Shown piece after piece: positions 25,096-32,957 of a DNA stretch of 64,000 nt. The number at the start of each line of letters is the position of its first letter. Positions within the stretch are counted from its first letter, which is position 1. Below the pieces are notes generated by a model. The model did no database searches. It was not told the origin of the DNA and was given only the letters and a program-made list of their open reading frames with translations. The stretch comes from an uncultured Eubacteriales bacterium (lineage in GTDB: Bacteria; Bacillota; Clostridia; Oscillospirales; Oscillospiraceae): positions 25,510 through 89,509 of the forward strand of contig CAJKDY010000011.1 in the NCBI GenBank assembly GCA_905198835.1, in the 5' to 3' direction. A program made the position numbers and the translations under genes.

Positions 25096-26235
25096 TTACT
25101 GCCCCTGGATATCCACGATGACGTATTCGCTCTTGCAGCCGGTGCGAAATTGCAGCGACCAGTCGGAGATGCCGGAGGTGACGATGAAGTCGGTATTGTC
25201 CCGGCGCTCATAGCCGTAGATCTGGTCGTCGTTGCCGGTGTATTGGTTGATGATATTGACCGGGAAGAGCCAGCCACCGTGGGTGTGTCCTGAGAGGACC
25301 AGGTCTACCCCCGCCTGGGCCTGGGCATCGTAGTCCTGGGGCTGGTGGTCGGCCACGATGATGTAGGAGTCCGGCGACATATCCCGGGCCCAGACCACAC
25401 CAAGGGCGTCCGCCACCAGCTCATCCATGCTCATGCGCCCGCCGCGCATTTCCTCAGAGCGGTCCTTACGGCCCATGAGGTAAAAGCCGCCTGTGAGCCG
25501 CACGGTCTCGTCTTGCAGCACGGTGACACCGTTGGCCTCCAGCTCCGCCGCCAGGTCGTCGCCGTCGTAACCACGGATGGAGTTATCAAAATAGCCCTTG
25601 TCGTGGTTGCCGTAGACGTAGTAGACCCCCAGGGGCGTATCCAGGCTGCCAAGGCCCGCGCAGGCGGCGCGCATATCGGCCAGAGAGGTATCGTCGTCCA
25701 CAAAGTCGCCGGCCACGATCACCACGTCAGGCTTCTCGCCCTGGAGCTTTGCCATCCACTGGGCAAAGCCCGCGCCGTCAAAGGTGGTGCCTACATGGGC
25801 GTCAGCCACCAGGGCCACGCGCAAACTGCCCACGGCCTTGGACGTGGGCACGGTGTAGTGAACGCCCCACACATGGTGGGCCATCACCCAGCCCACGGTC
25901 AGGTAGACCGCCGTGACGGTGATGGCCGCGATGCCCGCCCAGTAGCGCCGAAAATCCGCCTTGCGGAACTTCTTGATCAGGAAAAACACAAGGTCGCTCA
26001 ATGCCCAGATGACCACCAGGTGCAACAGGGCCACCACGGCGCTGAACGTTCCCAGCTTGAGCCACAAGAGGCCGAAAACCAGCCCCGCCAACCCTGCCGA
26101 AACGACGATCCGCAGCCAGCGCCGGTCGCCGGACATCTTGGCCGTCCAGCCAAATTTGTAAAAGCGGCTGGTCAGGTAGACCCCCGCCGCCAGCGTCATC
26201 CCCGTCAGGATCAGCATCAGATACCGCCACCACAC
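25096..26235 (-). CDS. Membrane-anchored metallophosphoesterase
   Basis: Predicted 379-residue calcineurin-like phosphoesterase, YkuE/YaeI-like. Four N-terminal hydrophobic segments (to about residue 135) anchor it; the catalytic domain then shows the five metal motifs VADAHVG, AGDFVDD, VYGNHDKG, VADHQPQ and SGHTHGGWL. GTG at 26235 is chosen because AGGGGAG lies 9 bases upstream; the longer open frame has no such site. Relatives act on lipid or envelope phosphoesters, but the substrate here is unknown. Monocistronic. Confidence 0.87.
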   Translation of the reverse strand: MWWRYLMLILTGMTLAAGVYLTSRFYKFGWTAKMSGDRRWLRIVVSAGLAGLVFGLLWLKLGTFSAVVALLHLVVIWALSDLVFFLIKKFRKADFRRYWAGIAAITVTAVYLTVGWVMAHHVWGVHYTVPTSKAVGSLRVALVADAHVGTTFDGAGFAQWMAKLQGEKPDVVIVAGDFVDDDTSLADMRAACAGLGSLDTPLGVYYVYGNHDKGYFDNSIRGYDGDDLAAELEANGVTVLQDETVRLTGGFYLMGRKDRSEEMRGGRMSMDELVADALGVVWARDMSPDSYIIVADHQPQDYDAQAQAGVDLVLSGHTHGGWLFPVNIINQYTGNDDQIYGYERRDNTDFIVTSGISDWSLQFRTGCKSEYVIVDIQGQ

Positions 26236-26316
26236 TGTAAGGCACTCCCCTTCTTTTTTTGACCCAGTATACGCCAAAATTATGACCATTTTATGAATGG
26301 TCAGGCAAATTCAGGC

Positions 26317-26344
26317 TTGACAACTTCTGAAAATCCGATATAAT
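26317..26344 (+). promoter_or_regulatory. Promoter of rpsF-ssb-rpsR
   Basis: Consensus TTGACA, 16-base spacer, perfect TATAAT, as expected for ribosomal protein genes. Confidence 0.88.
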
Positions 26345-26463
26345 AATAGGGCTTGCCTATAGCTGCCTGGCCTTTTGCCGGGCCCCTGGCGCGGCGGCAA
26401 GCCCTATTTCCTTGTCTCCGGCGTGGACCGGAGGCCATTAGACCATAAGGAGGTGCACAAGAC
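26345..26463 (+). promoter_or_regulatory. Structured 5' leader of rpsF, probable S6:S18 autoregulatory element
   Basis: About 110 bases between promoter and rpsF. A 13-bp perfect stem joins 26345-26357 to 26396-26408 around a G/C-rich inner hairpin, and CTCCGG/CCGGAG forms a second hairpin at 26416-26433 before the ribosome site. rpsF operons in Firmicutes often carry a leader bound by the S6-S18 complex; the match here is by position and structure only. Confidence 0.55.
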
Positions 26464-26763
26464 ATGGCAAAGATCAACGGCAACTACGAGGTGGTTTACA
26501 TCCTCAATCCCAACCTGGCTGAGGACGCCACCGCCGCCCTGGTGGAGAAGTTCAAGACTCTGGTCGAGAGCAAGGGCACCCTGGGCGAGGTCAACGAGTG
26601 GGGCAAGCGGCATCTGGCCTACCCCATCAACGATCTCACCGAGGGTTACTACGTTCTCATGACCTTCACCGCCACCCCCGACCTGCCCGCCGAGCTGGAC
26701 CGTCAGCTACGTATCAACGACAACGTGATGCGGTCCATCATCGTCTGCAACGACGAAAAGTAA
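26464..26763 (+). CDS. rpsF: 30S ribosomal protein S6
   Basis: Small-subunit ribosomal protein that binds 16S rRNA together with S18. 99 residues, normal length; NGNYEVVYILNP at the start and EWGKRHLAYPINDLTEGYYVLMTF in the middle are diagnostic. Strong AAGGAGGTG site. First gene of the conserved rpsF-ssb-rpsR operon, with ssb 12 bases on. Confidence 0.97.
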   Translation: MAKINGNYEVVYILNPNLAEDATAALVEKFKTLVESKGTLGEVNEWGKRHLAYPINDLTEGYYVLMTFTATPDLPAELDRQLRINDNVMRSIIVCNDEK

Positions 26764-26775
26764 GGAGAGGCAGCT

Positions 26776-27255
26776 ATGCTCAACAAGATTTTTCTGATGG
26801 GCCGCCTGGTGGCGGATCCGGAGCTGAAGCAGACCACCACGGGCCTGCCTGTGGCCACCTTCCGCATCGCCGTGGACCGTGACCGCAAGAACAAGGAGAC
26901 CGGCGAGCGCGAGGCCGACTTTGTTACCATCGTGGCCTGGCGCAACACCGCCGAGTTCGTCTCCAAGTATTTCTCCAAGGGCCGCATGGCCATTGTGGAG
27001 GGCCGCTTGCAGATCCGGCCCTACACCGACCGGGACGGCAACAAGAGAAGCGCCACGGAAGTGGTTGCCGACAATATCTATTTCGGCGACTCCCGCCGGG
27101 ATGGCGACGGCGGCTACCAGGCCCCCAGCGGCGGATATTCCTCCGCCCCGGCCCGGACCTACCCCGCGCCCCAGCCCAGCGCCTATGACGCGCCTGCCGC
27201 CGGCGCCGACCAGTTCACCGAGCTGGACGACGATGACGGCGAGCTGCCCTTCTGA
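26776..27255 (+). CDS. ssb: Single-stranded DNA-binding protein
   Basis: 159-residue SSB. The OB-fold covers residues 1-105 (LNKIFLMGRLVADPEL, FRIAVDR, DFVTIVAWRNTAEFV, KGRMAIVEGRLQIRPY), then a Gly/Pro/Ala/Tyr-rich flexible linker and the acidic tip DDDDGELPF that binds partner proteins. Cotranscribed with the two ribosomal protein genes. Confidence 0.97.
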   Translation: MLNKIFLMGRLVADPELKQTTTGLPVATFRIAVDRDRKNKETGEREADFVTIVAWRNTAEFVSKYFSKGRMAIVEGRLQIRPYTDRDGNKRSATEVVADNIYFGDSRRDGDGGYQAPSGGYSSAPARTYPAPQPSAYDAPAAGADQFTELDDDDGELPF

Positions 27256-27302
27256 CAAAACCTGACCCGGTTGAAAACCGGGGAACGAAAGGAGTTTTCA
27301 CC

Positions 27303-27545
27303 ATGCCTATGGATCGTGAACAGCGCCCCCGCGGGCGTAAGCGCCGCAAGGTTTGTACCTTCTGCGTGGATAAGGTGGAGCACATCGACTACAAAGACGC
27401 CGCCAAGCTCAAGAAGTTTGTCTCCGAGCGCTCCAAGATCCTGCCCCGCCGCACCACCGGCACCTGTGCCATGCACCAGCGTCAGCTGACCGTGGCCATC
27501 AAGCAGGCCCGGCAGATCGCTCTGCTGCCCTACGTTACCGACTAA
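27303..27545 (+). CDS. rpsR: 30S ribosomal protein S18
   Basis: 80-residue S18. RRKVCTFCVDK with a CxxC pair near the N-terminus and the conserved RRTTGTCAMHQRQLTVAIKQARQIALLPYV end. The cysteines KVCTFC and GTC suggest a zinc-ribbon (C+) form of S18. AAAGGAG site; last gene before the operon terminator. Confidence 0.97.
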   Translation: MPMDREQRPRGRKRRKVCTFCVDKVEHIDYKDAAKLKKFVSERSKILPRRTTGTCAMHQRQLTVAIKQARQIALLPYVTD

Positions 27546-27561
27546 GCTCGGAACATAAGCC

Positions 27562-27600
27562 AAACTCCCAACGTCACATAGGGCGTTGGGAGTTTTTTTA
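27562..27600 (+). terminator. Terminator of rpsF-ssb-rpsR
   Basis: 12-bp stem AAACTCCCAACG/CGTTGGGAGTTT with 10-base loop and TTTTTTT. Confidence 0.9.
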
Positions 27601-27655
27601 TACTCTGTCCATCAGTCACCCGGCAAAAGACTGGACACTTTTTATGGCCCGGGCG

Positions 27656-27684
27656 TTGCATTGCCCGGCAAATACCTGTATAAT
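27656..27684 (+). promoter_or_regulatory. Promoter of the deacetylase lipoprotein gene
   Basis: TTGCAT, 17-base spacer, perfect TATAAT, 40 bases before the ATG. Confidence 0.75.
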
Positions 27685-27723
27685 AGGTCTTGACGAAATT
27701 TGACGAAAAAGGAGGGGCTCTTT

Positions 27724-29058
27724 ATGACCCGCAGACCCCTTTTGCGGCTGTCGGCTCTGCTGTGTGTGCTCTCGCTGTGCCTGACTGCCTGTGGCGGCGG
27801 TGGCCCGAAGGGTGTGAGCCGAGAGCGGCTCTTGGCCGACCACGCCGGACAGGAGCCGCCGGTGTCCACCGTAGCGCCCGAGGTCACCCCCACGCCCCAG
27901 GGTCCTGCCTCCAGCGACGCCCCCACCCTGCCCGCCGCCTCTGACTCTCCCCAAGGGCCGACGCCTACGCCCCAGGGGCCCGTCATTCCCGAGGGCTATG
28001 TGGCCTGGGGCAAAAATCAGGTGGTGGAGCATATCTTCTTTCATCCGGTCATCGCCTATCCCCAGTGGGCCTTCCACGACTGTGCCGCCTCCAAGAGCCA
28101 GCGGGAGGGGCTGGACGATTGGATGGTAACGGTGGACGAATACAACAAGATCCTCCAAAGTCTCTATGACAAAGGCTATGTGCTGGTGGACATCAACGAC
28201 GTTTGGAAGGAGACCGTCAACGCGGATGGCCAACCCCGCATGGAGCGTCAGGAACTGGCCGTGCCCGCAGGCAAAAAACCGCTGATCATATCCTATGACG
28301 ACACAAACTACTATGACTATATGCTGGAGCAGGGCTTTACCAGCAAGCTAGTGCTGGGCGAGGACGGGGAGATCTGGGCGGAGTGTACCGATCCCTATAC
28401 CCAGGAGACCTTCCTGACCCAGGACCTGGACGCCATCACCATCCTGGATAAGTTTGTCCGAGCGCACCCGGACTTCTCCCCCTCGGGGGCCAAGGGCTGT
28501 CTGTCCCTCACCGGCTACCAGGGCATTCTGGGCTACCGCACCCAGACAGACCGCACCCTGCCGGAGAATGAGCAGGTGGTGTGGGAGCTTCAGCGGCTCC
28601 GTGAGCGCGCGGCGGTGCGGCCCATCGTGGCCAGGCTCCGGGAGACGGGCTGGACCTTCGGTTCCCACACCTGGGGCCATGTGAACCTGACTAACCGCTC
28701 CCTGGAGAAGACCCAGGAGGACACCCAGCGCTGGCTGGACGAGGTGGGCAGTCTGGTGGGACCCACCAAGATCCTCTTCTACCCCCACGGTGCCCGGCCC
28801 GACGGCGGCGACGACGTCAAGCAGACCGGCCCGGTATTCCAATACCTCCAGGAGCAGGGCTTCCGGGTCTTCTGCTCGGTGGGTATCGAAAGCTACTCTA
28901 AGGTGAAAAGCGACATCTCCGCCGTCATCTGCGACCGGCTCCACCCCGACGGCACCACCCTGCGCTGGCAGCGCAAGCGGTATTTGCAGTTCTACGACGC
29001 CAAGGACATCATGGATGTGACGGTCCGGCCCGACTTGGGCTACAAGTGGGGCGACTGA
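27724..29058 (+). CDS. Polysaccharide deacetylase-family lipoprotein
   Basis: Membrane-anchored 444-residue protein. Lipobox LTAC gives lipidated Cys 23, followed by a Pro/Thr/Ser-rich linker to about residue 95. The NodB-like deacetylase fold shows motif 1 as SYDDTNYYDYM near residue 188 (metal-binding Asp-Asp) and motif 2 as SHTWGHVN near 313 (the two metal histidines); YPHGARPDGGDD resembles motif 3. It probably removes acetyl groups from a cell-wall or surface glycan. ATG 27724 follows AAAAAGGAGGGG; an upstream in-frame ATG lacks a ribosome site. cdd follows 14 bases later. Confidence 0.85.
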   Translation: MTRRPLLRLSALLCVLSLCLTACGGGGPKGVSRERLLADHAGQEPPVSTVAPEVTPTPQGPASSDAPTLPAASDSPQGPTPTPQGPVIPEGYVAWGKNQVVEHIFFHPVIAYPQWAFHDCAASKSQREGLDDWMVTVDEYNKILQSLYDKGYVLVDINDVWKETVNADGQPRMERQELAVPAGKKPLIISYDDTNYYDYMLEQGFTSKLVLGEDGEIWAECTDPYTQETFLTQDLDAITILDKFVRAHPDFSPSGAKGCLSLTGYQGILGYRTQTDRTLPENEQVVWELQRLRERAAVRPIVARLRETGWTFGSHTWGHVNLTNRSLEKTQEDTQRWLDEVGSLVGPTKILFYPHGARPDGGDDVKQTGPVFQYLQEQGFRVFCSVGIESYSKVKSDISAVICDRLHPDGTTLRWQRKRYLQFYDAKDIMDVTVRPDLGYKWGD

Positions 29059-29072
29059 GAGGAGGCTCCTAT

Positions 29073-29477
29073 ATGACCCATGACGAGCTTGTGAAAACGG
29101 CCTTTACCATGCTGGAGCGTGCCTATGTGCCCTACTCCCACTTCCCTGTTGGCGCGGCCATCTTGTGCAAGGACGGCACGGTGTTTACCGGCTGCAACAT
29201 TGAAAACGCCGCCTACGGCCCCACCATCTGCGCCGAGCGGACCGCCTTGTCCAAGGCTGTCAGCGAGGGCCATGTGGGCGATTGGGAGGCCATTGCCGTG
29301 GTGGGCAACAGCGCCGACTACTGCTGGCCCTGCGGTGTCTGCCGCCAGGCCCTTTATGAATTCTGCCCCGACCTCACCGTGCTGGTGGCCCGCGCCGACG
29401 GAGACTATGTGACTCTGCCGCTACGCAAGCTGCTGCCCTACGGCTTTGGCCCAGAGTCTCTGACCCAGGCAGAATAA
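29073..29477 (+). CDS. cdd: Cytidine deaminase
   Basis: Deaminates cytidine and deoxycytidine in pyrimidine salvage. 134 residues, the short homotetrameric type. Zinc ligands are C53 within CAERTA (with catalytic E55) and C87/C90 in PCGVCRQ; the substrate motif GCNIENAAYG is intact. GAGAGGAGG precedes the ATG at 29073. Placed directly after the deacetylase gene, perhaps only sharing its promoter. Confidence 0.95.
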   Translation: MTHDELVKTAFTMLERAYVPYSHFPVGAAILCKDGTVFTGCNIENAAYGPTICAERTALSKAVSEGHVGDWEAIAVVGNSADYCWPCGVCRQALYEFCPDLTVLVARADGDYVTLPLRKLLPYGFGPESLTQAE

Positions 29478-29496
29478 CGATCCACCTTCCTTTTCT

Positions 29497-29536
29497 ACAA
29501 AAACCGGCAGATGATCTGCCGGTTTTTGTATTTTTT
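29497..29536 (+). terminator. Terminator of cdd
   Basis: 14-bp stem ACAAAAACCGGCAG/CTGCCGGTTTTTGT, 5-base loop, then TTTTTT after two bases. Confidence 0.92.
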
Positions 29537-29557
29537 GCCATTTCCCGGGGAATGTGC

Positions 29558-29586
29558 TTGACAACCACGCTCTAACGTGCTAAGAT
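29558..29586 (+). promoter_or_regulatory. Promoter of the lysine riboswitch transcript
   Basis: Consensus TTGACA, 17-base spacer, TAAGAT, just upstream of the aptamer. Confidence 0.8.
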
Positions 29587-29590
29587 ACCC

Positions 29591-29755
29591 GCAACGATAG
29601 AGGCGCGAAGCCCATCAGTACCCCGAACACGCGGCCTGACAGCCGCCGGGAGAAAGGGAGTTTCGCCGAAGGCGGCAGCCGTGTCTGAGACTGCTTGCCT
29701 GGGCCGCATGGGAAATACCCGGCGGACTGTCACGACCAGTGGAGCGCTATCGTGC
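29591..29755 (+). ncRNA. Lysine riboswitch aptamer (L-box)
   Basis: Conserved L-box pieces appear in order: GATAGAGGCGCGAAG, GAGAAAGGGAG, TTCGCCGAAGGCGGCAG, CTTGCCTGGG, GGACTGTCACGAC and GTGGAGCGCTATC. The first and last close the P1 helix (ACGATAG with CTATCGT). Lysine binding in this family turns the downstream gene off. Confidence 0.95.
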
Positions 29756-29768
29756 TTTGGAGCTTTGT

Positions 29769-29806
29769 GCCCCATGGGTCGTGACGCGCGGTCCATGGGG
29801 CTTTTT
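29769..29806 (+). terminator. Riboswitch expression-platform terminator
   Basis: 9-bp perfect stem GCCCCATGG/CCATGGGGC followed by TTTTT, 14 bases after the aptamer. It should form when lysine is bound and stop transcription before the transporter gene. Confidence 0.85.
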
Positions 29807-29849
29807 GTCGCCTCTTGTCGCCAACGAGAAAAAGGAGGAAGGATCAATT

Positions 29850-31397
29850 ATGTACGCAACCGCATGGGCGCTTTTGCCGCCCGTCATCGCCATCGCCCTG
29901 GCCCTGATCACCAAGGAGGCTTACTCCTCGCTGTTCATCGGCATCATCGTGGGCGCCATGCTGGCCTGCAACTTCGCCCCCGCCGCCACGGTGGACGCCG
30001 TGGTCAACGACGGCTTCATCGAGGCCATCAAGGGCAACGCCGGCATCTTCCTGTTCCTGGTGATCCTGGGCGCTATCGTGGCCCTGGTCAACGCCTCGGG
30101 CGGGTCCGCCGCCTTTGGCCGCTGGGCGGAGAAGAACGTCAAGAGCCGGGTGGGCGCTATGCTGGCCACCTTTGTGCTGGGCGTTTTGATCTTCATCGAC
30201 GACTACTTCAACTGCCTCACCGTGGGCAGCGTCATGCGCCCCCTCACCGACCGGCACAAGATCTCCCGGGCTAAGCTGGCCTACATCATCGACGCCACCG
30301 CCGCTCCCGTGTGCATGATCGCCCCCATCTCCTCTTGGGCCGCCGCCGTCTCCGGCGTCATCTCGGACAACAATCTGGAGCTGGGCTACGACGGCATGGA
30401 GCTGTTCGTCCGGGCTATCCCCTACAACTTCTACTCCCTGCTGACCTTCGTGTTCATCATCGGTCTGGCCTTTATGAAGTTCGACTTTGGCCCCATGAAG
30501 GTCAAGGAGCTGAGCGCCCAGCTGAACGGCGACCTGGGCGCGCTGGAGAACGCCGACAACGAAGAGGGCAATTCTAAGGGTAAGATCATCGACCTGGTCC
30601 TCCCCGTGGTGGTGCTCATCATCTCCTGCGTCTTCTCCATGATCTATGTGGGCGGCTTCTTTGGCGTGGACGCCTGGGGCGGTACAGACTGCGCCGGCGA
30701 CTTCGTGGGCTCCTTCGCCAACACCGACGCCACCGTGGCCCTGCCCTGGGGCGGCCTCATTACTCTGGTGCTTACGGTGATCTATATGGTGGCCCGCCGC
30801 CTGATCCGCTTCAAGGGCGCCATGGAGTGCATCCCCAAGGGCTTCAACGCCATGATCCCGCCCATCATCATCCTGACCCTGGCCGTCAGTTTAAAGAACA
30901 TGACCGGCGCTCTGGGCCTGGACGTGTTCGTCCACGACGTGATGCAGGGCGCCTCCTCCGGGCTCTACAGCATGCTGCCCGCCGTCATCTTCCTGGTGGC
31001 CTGCCTGCTAGCCTTCGCTTCGGGTACCTCCTGGGGCACCTTCGGTATCCTGATCCCCATCGTGGCCGCCGTCTTTGAGCCGGGCTCCACCCTGCTGATC
31101 GTGGGCGTGTCCGCCTGTCTGGCCGGCGCTGTGTGCGGCGACCACTGCTCCCCCATCAGCGATACCACCATTATGGCCTCCGCCGGTGCGCAGGTGAACC
31201 ACGTCAGCCACGTGTCCACCCAGCTGCCCTACGCCATCACTGTGGCGGCGATCTCGGCGGTGACCTATGTGATCACGGGCCTTCTGGTCCACCTGGGCGC
31301 TCCCGCTCTGCTGGGTCTGCCCATCGGCATCGTCTTGACCGTCGGCACGCTGTTTGTTATCAAGACTCTGACGAACAAGAAAGGCCAGGCTCAGTAA
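29850..31397 (+). CDS. NhaC-family antiporter-like transporter, probably lysine uptake (LysW type)
   Basis: Polytopic membrane protein of 515 residues in the Na+/H+ antiporter NhaC family. Typical segments are FIDDYFNCLTVGSVMRPLTDR, APISSWAAAVSG, ASGTSWGTFGILIPI and AGAVCGDHCSPISDTT. By homology alone it would be called a sodium-proton antiporter, but the lysine riboswitch directly upstream places it with the lysine-responsive NhaC-like group named LysW in comparative studies, so lysine transport is more likely. ATG 29850 follows AAAAGGAGGAAGG. Substrate not proven. Confidence 0.85.
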   Translation: MYATAWALLPPVIAIALALITKEAYSSLFIGIIVGAMLACNFAPAATVDAVVNDGFIEAIKGNAGIFLFLVILGAIVALVNASGGSAAFGRWAEKNVKSRVGAMLATFVLGVLIFIDDYFNCLTVGSVMRPLTDRHKISRAKLAYIIDATAAPVCMIAPISSWAAAVSGVISDNNLELGYDGMELFVRAIPYNFYSLLTFVFIIGLAFMKFDFGPMKVKELSAQLNGDLGALENADNEEGNSKGKIIDLVLPVVVLIISCVFSMIYVGGFFGVDAWGGTDCAGDFVGSFANTDATVALPWGGLITLVLTVIYMVARRLIRFKGAMECIPKGFNAMIPPIIILTLAVSLKNMTGALGLDVFVHDVMQGASSGLYSMLPAVIFLVACLLAFASGTSWGTFGILIPIVAAVFEPGSTLLIVGVSACLAGAVCGDHCSPISDTTIMASAGAQVNHVSHVSTQLPYAITVAAISAVTYVITGLLVHLGAPALLGLPIGIVLTVGTLFVIKTLTNKKGQAQ

Positions 31398-31426
31398 GGT
31401 CTTCCCCCTGTCACGAAATCACAACA

Positions 31427-31451
31427 AGGGCACGCCCACGGGCGTGCCCTT
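31427..31451 (+). terminator. Hairpin between transporter and HAD gene
   Basis: 11-bp stem AAGGGCACGCC/GGCGTGCCCTT with a 3-base loop and only a short T-run; a weak terminator or stabilising hairpin. Confidence 0.5.
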
Positions 31452-31473
31452 TCCATCTCAAAGGAGGTGCCTT

Positions 31474-32139
31474 ATGGCCGCGCTTCACTGCCCCTGCCTG
31501 GTGCTGGACCACGACGACACTGTAGTGGACTCCACCGCCCACGTCCACTACCCCGCCTTTCTGGCCTGCGCGGAGCTGCTGCGCCCGGGGCAGGTCTCTA
31601 TGACGCTGGAGGAGTATTTTCGCATGAACTGCGACCCCGGCCTTAGCACTTACTACAAGGACGTGATGGGCCTGAGCGCCGACGAACTGGCTTTTGAGAC
31701 CCGGTTTTGGATGGACTACGTGGCAAGCCACGTACCGGAGGTGTACGATGGTATCGCGGGTATTATCCGAGAGCAAAAGCACCGGGGCGGCTGGATCTGC
31801 GTGGTGTCCCACTCCCGGCGGGAAAACATCCTGCGCGATTATGCCAGGAGCGGTCTACCGGAACCCGACCTTATTTACGGCAGCGAGCTGCCCGCAGAGC
31901 GTCAAAAGCCTCAGCCCTGGCCCCTGCTGGACATCATGGACCGCCTGGGGCTGACCCCAGAGGAGCTGCTGATGGTGGACGATCTGCCCATAGGGCGGGA
32001 TATGGCAAGAGCGGCGGGAGTCCCCTTTGCCGCCGCCACCTGGGCCCACGCCATTCCACAGCTCGAGGCGCAAATGGCCCAAGAACCTCTTTGCTTCAGA
32101 ACACCTCAGGCCCTCTTTGACTATCTATTCAGCCCTTGA
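31474..32139 (+). CDS. HAD-superfamily hydrolase
   Basis: 221-residue phosphatase-like protein. Motif I is present as LVLDHDDTVVDS (nucleophile and acid/base Asp), motif II as VVSHSRR, the motif III lysine as ERQKPQPWP and motif IV as MVDDLPIGRDMA. A helical cap lies between motifs I and II (C1 cap), as in phosphoglycolate phosphatase and beta-phosphoglucomutase relatives. Substrate unknown. AAGGAGGTG precedes ATG 31474. Its 3' end overlaps the convergent ogt gene by 15 bases. Confidence 0.85.
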   Translation: MAALHCPCLVLDHDDTVVDSTAHVHYPAFLACAELLRPGQVSMTLEEYFRMNCDPGLSTYYKDVMGLSADELAFETRFWMDYVASHVPEVYDGIAGIIREQKHRGGWICVVSHSRRENILRDYARSGLPEPDLIYGSELPAERQKPQPWPLLDIMDRLGLTPEELLMVDDLPIGRDMARAAGVPFAAATWAHAIPQLEAQMAQEPLCFRTPQALFDYLFSP

Positions 32140-32649
32140 CTGCCATCCTGGGCCGACAAACGTCTCTTTCCATCCGCCCTCCAGCTTCAAGAGGGCGATC
32201 TTCCGGTCTATCCCACCGGCGTAGCCTGTCAACCTGCCGCCGGTCCCCACCACTCGGTGGCAGGGCACTAGGATAGAGAGCCTATTATGCCCCACCGCGC
32301 CGCCTACCGCCCGGGCGGACATCCGCTCCAGGCCAAGCTGTCGGGCAATGTCCCCATAGGTCCAGGTCTCGCCGTAGGGGATGGCGGCCAGAATGGCCCA
32401 GACCTCCTTTTGAAAGTCCGTTCCGGTAAAGCGTATAGGCGGCGTGAAGTCCGGGGCCTGACCGGAAAAGTAAATGTCCAGCCACCTTTTTGTCTGGTGG
32501 AACACCGGCAGGTTTTTCTCCTGGCACTCCCGGTCCAGACCGCTTTTGTCATACTTCTGCCCATCGAACCAGACTCCGGTCAGCGCCTGACCGTCGGCGG
32601 CCAGGGTGATGGGGCCCAAGGGCGACTGATAAGAGGCTGTATACTGCAT
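32125..32649 (-). CDS. ogt: Methylated-DNA-protein-cysteine methyltransferase
   Basis: Suicide repair protein that takes the alkyl group from O6-alkylguanine onto its own cysteine. 174 residues. The active-site PCHRVVG holds Cys 130; the helix-turn-helix segment TYGDIARQLGL and the asparagine hinge GGAVGHNRL precede it. ATG 32649 has GAGGTGAT upstream; the longer frame would run into the tRNA-Leu gene. Converges with and overlaps the HAD gene by 15 bases. Confidence 0.94.
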   Translation of the reverse strand: MQYTASYQSPLGPITLAADGQALTGVWFDGQKYDKSGLDRECQEKNLPVFHQTKRWLDIYFSGQAPDFTPPIRFTGTDFQKEVWAILAAIPYGETWTYGDIARQLGLERMSARAVGGAVGHNRLSILVPCHRVVGTGGRLTGYAGGIDRKIALLKLEGGWKETFVGPGWQSRAE

Positions 32650-32690
32650 ATTTATCACCTCATACGGCGTTTGAACAAACGCTCCCGATG

Positions 32691-32727
32691 CAAATACAAG
32701 GACACCCGCCGGGTGTCCTTGTATTTG
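32691..32727 (-). terminator. Terminator of tRNA-Leu(TAG)
   Basis: 17-bp perfect inverted repeat with 3-base loop GCC. The core GGACACCC-N3-GGGTGTCC is the same as in the hairpin after tRNA-Leu(CAG). Confidence 0.75.
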
Positions 32728-32810
32728 GTGCGGGTATGGGGATTTGAACCCCAACGCCTTGCGGCACGAGAACCTAAATCTCGCATGTCTGCCAGTTCCA
32801 TCATACCCGC
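32726..32810 (-). tRNA. tRNA-Leu, anticodon TAG
   Basis: Class II tRNA, 85 bases with CCA. Acceptor GCGGGTA pairs with TACCCGC; anticodon stem CGAGA/TCTCG with loop TTTAGGT gives TAG. Long variable arm and GGTTCAAATCC T-loop are normal. Confidence 0.95.
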
Positions 32811-32879
32811 GTGCGTGTTGCATTGCGCCATAGGCACAAGGTTTACTAAGCTCGCACTTTGTGCTCGCTAAGTAAAACT

Positions 32880-32908
32880 AGTGTACCATTTCCCCTTGCA
32901 AAAGTCAA
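32880..32908 (-). promoter_or_regulatory. Promoter of tRNA-Leu(TAG)
   Basis: Minus strand: TTGACT, 17-base spacer, TACACT. It overlaps the divergent pyridoxal kinase promoter. Confidence 0.65.
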
Positions 32909-32925
32909 TCCGATGGAGCTATAAT
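32896..32925 (+). promoter_or_regulatory. Promoter of the pyridoxal kinase gene
   Basis: TTGCAA, 18-base spacer, perfect TATAAT, 33 bases before the ATG. Confidence 0.7.
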
Positions 32926-32957
32926 AATGCGATGTCCCACAAAGGAGGCTCCCTGAT

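Noticed and set aside
29537..29849. Coding frame covering the region upstream of the NhaC-family gene
   Set aside because: The in-frame extension to 29739 runs through the lysine riboswitch and its terminator, so it is RNA, not protein-coding.
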